From contig WFPV01000048.1 in the NCBI GenBank assembly GCA_015487405.1, forward strand, positions 1-11,943: DNA of 11,943 nt. Direction: 5' to 3'. Positions 6,001-11,943 of the stretch are shown one piece after another. How positions within the stretch are numbered: position 1 is the stretch's first letter; each line of letters opens with the position of its first letter. This DNA comes from Aquifex sp. (lineage in GTDB: Bacteria > Aquificota > Aquificia > Aquificales > Aquificaceae). The notes beneath the pieces were generated by a model that was given only the letters and a program-made list of their open reading frames with translations, did not search any database and was not told where the DNA came from. A program made the position numbers and the translations under genes.

Positions 6001-7473
6001 ATGGTAGAAGTTGAAAAAATAGTGAAAGAAGGACTCACCTTTGACGATGTATTGCTCGTTCCCCAGTATTCCGAGGTCCTACCCCACGAGGTAGATGTAT
6101 CTACTTATCTGACAAAAAGAATAAAGTTGAACATTCCCATAGTTTCCGCTGCGATGGATACAGTAACTGAATCCCGCCTCGCTATAGCACTTGCCCGCGA
6201 GGGGGGAATAGGGATAATCCATAGAAATCTCCCTATAGCGAAACAAGCGGAAGAGGTTGAAAGAGTTAAAAAGTCCGAGAGCGGAATGATAATAAATCCC
6301 GTAGTAGTGTCCCCTGATACAAAAGTAGCGGAAGCCCTCAAGATTATGGAAAAGTACAAGATTTCGGGGGTTCCGGTAGTTGACGAAAACAGAAAACTCG
6401 TAGGAATACTTACCAACAGAGACCTGCGGTTTATAAAAAGGGAGGACTACAACAAACCCGTATCTGAGTTCATGACGTCTGAAAACCTTATAACGGCCCA
6501 GGAAGGTATAACCTTAGAGGAAGCGGAAGAAATCTTAAGAAAGTATAAAATAGAAAAACTTCCCATAGTTGACGCAGAAGGACACATAAAGGGACTCATA
6601 ACTATAAAGGACATAGTAAAGAGAAGAAAGTATCCCAACGCCTGCAAAGATGAGCTCGGAAGACTTAGGGTAGGTGCCGCGGTGGGAACTGGACCCGAAA
6701 CCTTAGATAGAGTTGCTGCTCTTGTGGAAGCCGGAGTTGACGTTATAGTTGTTGACACTGCACACGGACACTCTAAGAGGGTTCTCCAAACCGTAGAACT
6801 CATAAAGTCCCACTACCCTGAACTCGACGTAATAGCTGGAAACGTGGCAACCGCCGAGGGAACGAAAGCCCTCATAGAGGCTGGAGCTGATGCAGTAAAA
6901 ATAGGAGTAGGACCCGGTTCTATATGCACAACAAGGATAGTTGCGGGAGTAGGTGTTCCCCAAATTACGGCTATAATGGACGCTGCAAGCGTTGCAAGGG
7001 AATACGGAATTCCTATAATAGCGGACGGAGGAATAAGGTATTCGGGAGATATCGTAAAAGCTCTGGCTGCCGGAGCTAACGCGGTTATGCTCGGAAACCT
7101 CCTTGCGGGAACTGAGGAAGCACCCGGAGAAACCATCTACTACCAGGGAAGAGCCTATAAGGTGTACAGAGGAATGGGTTCGCTCGGAGCTATGAGCACG
7201 AGGCTCTCTTCCGATAGGTACGGACAAGAACAAATGGAGAAGTTTGTACCTGAGGGAATAGAAGGAAGGGTTCCTTACAAAGGAAAACTTGCGGATGTAG
7301 TTTATCAGCTCGTCGGAGGACTACGCTCAGGTATGGGATACGTAGGAGCGAGGAATATAAGAGAACTGCAAGAAAAGGCAAAGTTTGTTAGAATAACATG
7401 GGCAGGGTATAGAGAAAGCCACGTGCACGACGTGCAAATAACCCGTGAAGCTCCAAATTATTGGGTGGATTAA
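6001..7473 (+). CDS. guaB: IMP dehydrogenase
   Basis: GuaB oxidises IMP to XMP with NAD+, the committed step toward GTP. The protein is 490 residues, almost the standard length. The barrel begins GLTFDDVLLVPQYSEV (11-26) and AAMDTVTESRLAIALA. Two CBS regulatory domains occupy roughly residues 95-210 (NPVVVSPDTKVAEALKIM; GVPVVDENRKLVGILTNRDL; KLPIVDAEGHIKGLITIKDI). The catalytic loop GPGSICTTR puts the nucleophile at Cys309. NAD/IMP-binding residues include Asp252 (VDTAHGHS) and ADGGIRYSGD. The flap contains the Arg406-Tyr407 pair (SSDRYGQE). The start ATG has no Shine-Dalgarno and may be leaderless. khtT begins 2 nt after its stop, so the two are surely cotranscribed. Its product feeds the GTP used by the adjacent folE. 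Confidence 0.98.
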   Translation: MVEVEKIVKEGLTFDDVLLVPQYSEVLPHEVDVSTYLTKRIKLNIPIVSAAMDTVTESRLAIALAREGGIGIIHRNLPIAKQAEEVERVKKSESGMIINPVVVSPDTKVAEALKIMEKYKISGVPVVDENRKLVGILTNRDLRFIKREDYNKPVSEFMTSENLITAQEGITLEEAEEILRKYKIEKLPIVDAEGHIKGLITIKDIVKRRKYPNACKDELGRLRVGAAVGTGPETLDRVAALVEAGVDVIVVDTAHGHSKRVLQTVELIKSHYPELDVIAGNVATAEGTKALIEAGADAVKIGVGPGSICTTRIVAGVGVPQITAIMDAASVAREYGIPIIADGGIRYSGDIVKALAAGANAVMLGNLLAGTEEAPGETIYYQGRAYKVYRGMGSLGAMSTRLSSDRYGQEQMEKFVPEGIEGRVPYKGKLADVVYQLVGGLRSGMGYVGARNIRELQEKAKFVRITWAGYRESHVHDVQITREAPNYWVD

Positions 7474-7475
7474 CT

Positions 7476-7967
7476 ATGAGAATTAAAGAAACTGAACTTC
7501 CAGGTGTTGGTAAGAAGTATGTTATAGAGCTTGAAGAGGGTGGAGAGCTCACCCTCATTATTCATAACACAGGTAGAAGGGAACTTTATTTGATGGAAGA
7601 GGACGATGAAGAGCCTTCTTGCGTCTTTTCCCTTAACGAAGAGGAAGCGAGGGAACTGGGATTTCTCTTAGCGGGTACCACCTACCAGACCGTCGGAACC
7701 GGCAAAATGGAAATGCTGATGAAAGAAATAGTAATGGAATGGGTCAAGGTGGGGGAAAACTCCAACTTTATCGGAAAGACGATAGCAGAGCTCGAGATAA
7801 GGAAAAAAACCGGTGTTTCGATAATAGCTATTATCAGAGATGGCACAATGGTACCCAGTCCCGACCCCCATAAAGAGAAGATACAAGCAGGAGATACATT
7901 AATAGTTGTTGGCACGAGAGAGCAACTCTTGAAGTTCCTGGAACTCTGCGGAGATTGTTACACCTAA
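7476..7967 (+). CDS. khtT: KhtT-type regulatory subunit of a K+/H+ antiporter (RCK_C/TrkA-C domain)
   Basis: This 163-residue cytosolic protein has the two-part layout of KhtT. The N-terminal domain (about 1-75) begins MRIKETELPGVGKKYVIELE and contains IHNTGRRELYL. It is followed by an RCK_C (TrkA-C) ligand-binding domain at about 85-158 with GVSIIAIIRDGTMVPSPDP and AGDTLIVVGTREQL. In Bacillus subtilis, KhtT controls the antiporter KhtU and its RCK_C domain binds c-di-AMP. Binding here is untested. The downstream gene is a CPA2 antiporter 24 nt away, which strongly supports the pairing. The frame is open to a TTG at 7461, but the ATG at 7476 is preferred because it follows the guaB stop, has GGTGGA (7464-7469) 6 nt upstream, and aligns with the family N-terminus. 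Confidence 0.88.
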   Translation: MRIKETELPGVGKKYVIELEEGGELTLIIHNTGRRELYLMEEDDEEPSCVFSLNEEEARELGFLLAGTTYQTVGTGKMEMLMKEIVMEWVKVGENSNFIGKTIAELEIRKKTGVSIIAIIRDGTMVPSPDPHKEKIQAGDTLIVVGTREQLLKFLELCGDCYT

Positions 7968-7991
7968 ATTATCAGAGTAAGAGATAGGAAG

Positions 7992-9254
7992 ATGGAATAT
8001 CTTATCCATACACTTCACCATATAGCGCCTTACCTGATACTGCTTTTAATGTTTGTTTTTGCATTAGCGTTCAGGCGGTTAAGTATACCCTCAATCATCT
8101 CCTTTATGCTCGTAGGTTTTTTAGCAAAATTTTTTGTAGAACCCGACCAGGTTGAACAGTTTGAGCTCTTCAAACACGCGGGAATAATCCTTCTTTTCTT
8201 CTTTATCGGACTGGAGTATTCCTTCGAGCGACTCAGTAATATGCTCTCTGCCTGGAAAACGGGAAGCGTTGATTTCGTTTTTAACTTCATACCTCCTTTC
8301 CTGCTTGCCTACTTCTTTGGCTTTAACCTTATACAAGCTCTTATTCTGGCGGCGGTTTTTTACCCTTCCAGTACCTCCATAATAGCAAAGCTACTTATGG
8401 ACTTTAAAAGGATAGCTTCTCCGGAAGCGGAACTTCTTATAGGAATACTCATTTTTGAAGACCTTGTCGCCATACTGCTTCTTGCACTGCTTATACCCCT
8501 AAAGGAAGCGGGCAGCATAGACATAACTCTCCTTCCCCTGAGTATCCTCAAAGTAGTTCTCTCCTTTGCAGGATTTTATCTAATACATAAGTTTGTTATA
8601 CCCCGTATTACTAGGTGGCTGGACGAGATTTCTGAGGAGGATATATTCGTCTTCTTCATTCTCGGGCTCGTGCTCTCGGTCGGGACCTTCTTCCACGCTG
8701 TAGGAGTGTCCGAAGCTTTGGGAGCATTCCTCCTCGGTGTAATAATTCCCGAAACCCGAATATTCGAGAATATAGAGAAGAAGCTAAACGACCTGAAAGA
8801 GCTCGCCATAGGTCTATTTTTCTTCTTCTTCGCTTACGAGACGGAACTCACTGTTCCGAAGGAGCTCACTCTACTCATCATTCTGGTTATCTTAGGAATA
8901 GTCCTTAAGGTTGTATCGACCTATATTGCGGGATACCTATACGGTCTTAAGAAGAAAACAAGATTGAGAGCTGCCCTTTCCTTTGTACCACGGGGGGAGT
9001 TTTCGGTAATAATGACCTCCTACGAACCTTCCGTAAAGTCTATATCCATTCCCTTTATAATGATTACGGCTTTTGTCGGTAGTATCCTTTTCGCTATAGC
9101 TCCCAAGATAGCGGACAAGGTATACCCGCCCAAGAAAAAGAAGAAAAAGAAGTTTGTCAAGAGACCGAAGAAAGGGCGTTTAGAACGTCCTCAAGCTTTT
9201 TCCGAACAGTCTCCAAGTCTTCCTCCGGAGACACCCTCATCTCTTTCCCGATGA
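7992..9254 (+). CDS. khtU: CPA2-family monovalent cation/H+ antiporter (KhtU-like)
   Basis: This 420-residue integral membrane protein should exchange K+ (or Na+) for H+ across the inner membrane. Repeated hydrophobic segments run from about residue 10 to 372, consistent with 11-13 helices. CPA2 hallmarks are visible: FFIGLEYSFERL (70-81), PSSTSIIAKLL (125-135), the ion-site acidic pair Glu156-Asp157 in ILIFEDLVAILLL, GVSEALGAFLLGVIIPET (238-254) and PRGEFSVI (333-340). There is no C-terminal RCK/TrkA-N module, so regulation is probably supplied by the separate khtT just upstream. The cytosolic tail is odd: PPKKKKKKKFVKRPKK followed by a Ser/Pro-rich end. The final 98 bases overlap the convergent acyltransferase gene. 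Substrate ion is inferred from the khtT pairing. Confidence 0.9.
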   Translation: MEYLIHTLHHIAPYLILLLMFVFALAFRRLSIPSIISFMLVGFLAKFFVEPDQVEQFELFKHAGIILLFFFIGLEYSFERLSNMLSAWKTGSVDFVFNFIPPFLLAYFFGFNLIQALILAAVFYPSSTSIIAKLLMDFKRIASPEAELLIGILIFEDLVAILLLALLIPLKEAGSIDITLLPLSILKVVLSFAGFYLIHKFVIPRITRWLDEISEEDIFVFFILGLVLSVGTFFHAVGVSEALGAFLLGVIIPETRIFENIEKKLNDLKELAIGLFFFFFAYETELTVPKELTLLIILVILGIVLKVVSTYIAGYLYGLKKKTRLRAALSFVPRGEFSVIMTSYEPSVKSISIPFIMITAFVGSILFAIAPKIADKVYPPKKKKKKKFVKRPKKGRLERPQAFSEQSPSLPPETPSSLSR

Positions 9255-9789
9255 GCACCTCTCCCCTCGTAAAAGGTTTCGGGATAATCATACGGTCCCA
9301 CGTCTTTAATTCCCAGTAATCCTCAAACTTCACCGCTACAGGGAGTATGGGGGAGCCCGTTTTTTGGGATAGGTAAACAACTCCTTCCTTCACACGTCTC
9401 GGAGGTCCTTTGGGACCGTCTACGGTTATGGCTACGTTTTTTTCCTTTCTTAAGAGCTCTATAAGTTTCAGAACCGCACTCCTTCCCCCTTTTTGTTCTT
9501 TCCTTAGCCCCTCCTCACTGGAGCCCCTTACTGTCTTAAAACCGAGATTGTGAAGGATTCTCGCCGCGATTTCTCCGTCTCTGTATCTGCTCACCAACAC
9601 CACTATGTCCCTATCCATAGCGAAGAGGGCAAGTCCGAGGGCGTGTCCATGCCATAGGGCGTAAATCTTTCCTTTATCTTTCCTGAACTCGTAGCGTTTT
9701 TTCCACCTGACGGTTCTCCCCAGTATTCTTAGGAGCAATGAGAGAAAGGGGATTAGAAGGAGTATTAGGGTGTACTTAATTTTCTTCAT
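9157..9789 (-). CDS. Lysophospholipid acyltransferase-like protein (DUF374/LPLAT family)
   Basis: This 210-residue protein has one N-terminal membrane segment (IKYTLILLLIPFLSLLLRIL, residues 4-23) and a cytoplasmic-face acyltransferase-like domain. Motifs are WHGHALGLALFA (46-57), SRYRDGEIAARIL (67-79), GFKTVRGSSEEG (83-94) and DGPKGPPRRVKEGVVYLSQK (124-143), followed by GSPILPVAV. This is the DUF374 (COG2121) pattern, related to lysophospholipid and lipid A acyltransferases. The real acyl acceptor is unknown. The frame is open upstream to 9972 inside murC. The start at 9789 is chosen because the protein then begins MKKIKYTLILLL and has AGGAAGG just upstream in the murC tail. It overlaps the murC end by 14 nt. 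Its 3' end overlaps the antiporter gene by 98 nt. Confidence 0.85.
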   Translation of the reverse strand: MKKIKYTLILLLIPFLSLLLRILGRTVRWKKRYEFRKDKGKIYALWHGHALGLALFAMDRDIVVLVSRYRDGEIAARILHNLGFKTVRGSSEEGLRKEQKGGRSAVLKLIELLRKEKNVAITVDGPKGPPRRVKEGVVYLSQKTGSPILPVAVKFEDYWELKTWDRMIIPKPFTRGEVLIGKEMRVSPEEDLETVRKKLEDVLNALSSVS

Positions 9790-11140
9790 GAACCTTCCTG
9801 AGAAATTCCTCGCACCATCTCGAGATGCTGCCCGCCCCGAGGAAAAGTATAACCTCCTTTCCGGAGACAATTTTTTTAAGTTCCTCAAATATACTCTCTT
9901 TTTCGGGTAGGAACTTTGCCCCGCATTTCCGTGCCAGGCTTTCTCCTTTAACTCCGTAAATATTTTCTTCACCCGCAGGGTATATTTCTGTAATTATTAA
10001 ATTCTCTAAGGGGCTTAGCACATCTACAAACTCCTTAAAGAGGTAATGAGTCCTTGAGTACCTGTGGGGCTGGAATATAACTATTAGGCGTCTGTCGGGG
10101 TACATCTCTCTTAAGGAGTTTACTACAGCTTTTATCTCGGTAGGATGGTGTCCGTAATCGTCGTAAACGGGAACTCCTCTGAAGTATCCCTTTAAATCGA
10201 GACGCCTCTCGGCGTTCCTGAAGTTTTCTAAAGAGTTTTTAATGGTCTCAAAGGGCACATCGAGCTCTAAGCATGTTCCCGCGGCCGCAAGGGCGTTGTA
10301 TACATTGTGTCTTCCGGGAATTCTGAGGTGGATATCTCCCAAGTATTTTCCTTTATAAACTACGCCGAAGGCGTATCTACCATCTTTTAAGGAAATATCT
10401 ACCGCGTTTAGGAGTCCTTTGCCTTTTAGGGAGTAGCCTATTACCCTCTCGTGGGAGCGGGAGGTTATCTCCTCCAAAACAGGGTCATCTACGTTTACAA
10501 CCGCAAAACCGTAGAAGGGAACGGAGTTCACGAACTGTTCAAAGGCTTTCTTTATGTTCTCAAAATTTCCGTAAAAGTCTAAGTGCTCCTTATCCACGTT
10601 CGTGACTACCGCAACCGCGGGTGAGAGTTTTAAAAAGGAGCCGTCGCTTTCGTCCGCCTCGGAAACGAGAAGGTCTCCCGCCCCGAGCTTTGCATTGCTC
10701 CCGAGGTGCTTGAGCCTCCCTCCCACCAGAACGGTGGGGTCGTATCCCGCATCTATGAGTATCTGGGCTATCATAGAGGTTGTTGTCGTCTTTCCGTGGC
10801 TTCCGCTCACCGCTATACCTTCCTTGAGCTTGAAAAGCTCGGCGAGCATATCGCCGCGGGGTATTGTGGGGATGTTTCTCCTTTTAGCCTCCAAGAGCTC
10901 TGGATTGTCTTCCCTCACCGCGGAGGAATAAACTACCACTTGGGCATCTCCTACGTTTCCCGGGGAATGCCCTATGTAGATTTTCGCTCCCTTCTTTTTG
11001 AGAATTTCGGTGTTCTTGTTTTCCCGTAGGTCCGAGCCCGAAACCTCGTATCCCATTTCTAAGAGTATCTGGGCTATTCCGCTCATTCCCACGCCGCCGA
11101 TTCCGATAAAGTGAAACTTCCTTATTCTCTCCCTCAGCAT
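9776..11140 (-). CDS. murC: UDP-N-acetylmuramate--L-alanine ligase
   Basis: MurC adds L-alanine to UDP-MurNAc using ATP, the first amino-acid step of peptidoglycan stem synthesis in the cytoplasm. The 454-residue protein has the Mur ligase plan. The N-terminal Rossmann domain holds FIGIGGVGMSGIAQILLEMG (11-30) and GSDLRENKNTEIL. The ATP P-loop GSHGKTTTT starts at residue 113. SEADESDGSFLKL (160-172) and VTNVDKEHLDFYG (179-191) form the central domain. The C-terminal domain has YDDYGHHPTEIKAV and FQPHRYSRTHYLF. A GTG at 11143 is possible, but the ATG at 11140 is preferred because it forms a TGATG stop-start overlap with the upstream dehydrogenase and has GTGGAG at a better distance. Both neighbours overlap it, so the three genes form one operon. 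Confidence 0.97.
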   Translation of the reverse strand: MLRERIRKFHFIGIGGVGMSGIAQILLEMGYEVSGSDLRENKNTEILKKKGAKIYIGHSPGNVGDAQVVVYSSAVREDNPELLEAKRRNIPTIPRGDMLAELFKLKEGIAVSGSHGKTTTTSMIAQILIDAGYDPTVLVGGRLKHLGSNAKLGAGDLLVSEADESDGSFLKLSPAVAVVTNVDKEHLDFYGNFENIKKAFEQFVNSVPFYGFAVVNVDDPVLEEITSRSHERVIGYSLKGKGLLNAVDISLKDGRYAFGVVYKGKYLGDIHLRIPGRHNVYNALAAAGTCLELDVPFETIKNSLENFRNAERRLDLKGYFRGVPVYDDYGHHPTEIKAVVNSLREMYPDRRLIVIFQPHRYSRTHYLFKEFVDVLSPLENLIITEIYPAGEENIYGVKGESLARKCGAKFLPEKESIFEELKKIVSGKEVILFLGAGSISRWCEEFLRKVHEEN

Positions 11141-11943
11141 CACTCCACTTTTAACACGACTTTACCGAAATGTTTAGAGGCTTCTAAGTATCTGTGAGCC
11201 TCCGGAGCGTCTTTTAGCGGGAAGACCTTATCTACAACCGGCTTATACACTCCTCTCTCAAAGAGCTCCGCTATCTTGAAAAGATTTGCCCTGCTTCCCA
11301 TGTAAACCCCGAGGAGCTCTATTTCTCTGACGAAGAGATACCTTATGTCGAGCTCCGCCCTGCTTCCCGTAGTAGTTCCGAAAAATACGAGCTTTCCGCC
11401 CTTTCTGAGCATCTCAACGCTCTTTCTGAAGGTTGCCTCTCCCACGTGGTCCACCACTATGTCTATACCTTCTTTGAAGAGCTCCCTGACTCTTTTTACC
11501 ACATCTTCCTCGTAGTGGTTCAGAACTACGTCCGCTCCCAGCTCTTTACACTTCTTCATTTTTTCTTCATTACCTGCGGTGGCTATAACAAAGGCATTGA
11601 AGGATTTCGCTACCTGTATCGCCGCAACACCGACTCCGGAAGCTCCTGCCCAGATAAAAACCCTGTGGTAGGGCTTTATATTTCCCTTATCGACGAGTGC
11701 GTTCCACACGGTGGTGTAGGTTAAAGGAAAGGAAGCCGCTTCCTCAAAGGAAAGGTTTTTAGGCTTCGGGATTACATTTCTTTCGGGAACGACCACGTAC
11801 TCGGCGTATCCTCCCTTACTCCTCAGTCCCAAAATATCGTAATCCTTACAGTGGTTATCCCTACCGCTCTGGCAGTCCCAACAAACCCCGCAGGAAAGTC
11901 CCGGAGCCACTATCACTTCGTCTCCCGGTTTTACACTCTTGAC
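11140..11943 (-). CDS. adh: Zinc-containing medium-chain alcohol dehydrogenase/reductase, N-terminus outside window
   Basis: The visible 267 residues are the C-terminal three quarters of an MDR-superfamily NAD(P)H-dependent oxidoreductase. The frame is open to the window edge (reading VKSVKPGDEVIVAPG), so the first part lies beyond 11943. Four cysteines in CGVCWDCQSGRDNHC (spacing 2, 2 and 7) form the structural zinc lobe. KGGYAEYVVVPERNVIPKP follows. The nucleotide-binding Rossmann motif is WAGASGVGVAAIQVAK, and ATAGNEEKMKKCKELGADVV follows it. The catalytic-zinc Cys and the GHE motif would be in the missing part. Substrate cannot be told: alcohol, aldehyde or quinone reduction are all possible. 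The stop TGA overlaps the murC ATG, so translation is probably coupled although the functions look unrelated. Confidence 0.9.
   Translation of the reverse strand, partial: VKSVKPGDEVIVAPGLSCGVCWDCQSGRDNHCKDYDILGLRSKGGYAEYVVVPERNVIPKPKNLSFEEAASFPLTYTTVWNALVDKGNIKPYHRVFIWAGASGVGVAAIQVAKSFNAFVIATAGNEEKMKKCKELGADVVLNHYEEDVVKRVRELFKEGIDIVVDHVGEATFRKSVEMLRKGGKLVFFGTTTGSRAELDIRYLFVREIELLGVYMGSRANLFKIAELFERGVYKPVVDKVFPLKDAPEAHRYLEASKHFGKVVLKVE

Noticed and set aside
6703..7233. Long minus-strand frame opposite guaB (176 codons) and a second opposite it at 6813-7136
   Set aside because: Both are antisense shadows of the strongly conserved guaB sequence, with unlikely Ser/Cys/Tyr- or Ala/Pro-rich composition and no start signals.
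9790..9972. 61-residue N-terminal extension of the acyltransferase
   Set aside because: It lies wholly within murC, is not family-like, and the internal start gives a normal membrane-anchor N-terminus and family length.
9968..9985. Sequence ACCCGCAGGGTATATTT resembling the dyad and -10 region upstream of guaB
   Set aside because: It lies inside the coding sequence of murC and encodes conserved-looking residues; the similarity to 5975-5990 is short and likely chance.
10602..11029. Plus-strand frames opposite murC
   Set aside because: They are antisense of conserved MurC motifs (P-loop and Rossmann regions) and have no recognisable protein pattern.

Overview
The window looks like chromosomal DNA of a thermophilic bacterium of the Aquificales, probably Aquifex or a close relative. 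This is inferred from Lys/Glu/Arg-rich proteins, frequent AGG/AGA/ATA/GGA codons, very tight gene packing and overall protein style. The species cannot be proven from the window alone.

Bases 1-5074 (+) are the downstream part of a type I-B CRISPR-Cas operon: the 3' end of cas7 (csh2), then cas5, the HD-helicase cas3, cas4, cas1 and cas2. Consecutive genes overlap or lie no more than 9 nt apart, so one message probably carries both interference (cas7, cas5, cas3) and spacer acquisition (cas4, cas1, cas2). All active-site residues I know to look for are present. cas8b/csh1 and cas6 are not visible and would be expected upstream.

Bases 5075-5395 are the only long stretch without a gene (321 nt). 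It holds a perfect 12-bp inverted repeat and a near-consensus sigma70-type promoter whose spacer is a tandem octamer. Downstream of the promoter are two copies of a 22-bp motif with a CCCTC/GAGGG dyad, exactly 66 bp apart. The location after cas2, the repeat length and the period suggest a relic or minimal CRISPR array. A folE leader element is the main alternative.

Bases 5396-9254 (+) hold folE (GTP cyclohydrolase I), guaB (IMP dehydrogenase), and a KhtT/KhtU-type K+/H+ antiporter pair (regulatory subunit with an RCK_C domain, then a CPA2 membrane protein). GuaB supplies guanine nucleotides and FolE uses GTP. guaB, khtT and khtU are spaced like an operon. folE and guaB both lack a Shine-Dalgarno sequence and have a -10-like box 7-8 nt before the ATG, suggesting leaderless mRNAs.

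Bases 9157-11943 (-) are a convergent cluster: a zinc-type medium-chain dehydrogenase (its N-terminus lies beyond the window), murC (peptidoglycan precursor synthesis) and a DUF374/LPLAT-type acyltransferase. They are joined by a TGATG junction and a 14-nt overlap. The acyltransferase and the antiporter overlap tail to tail by 98 bp, so the last ~33 residues of the antiporter are read from the antisense of its neighbour.
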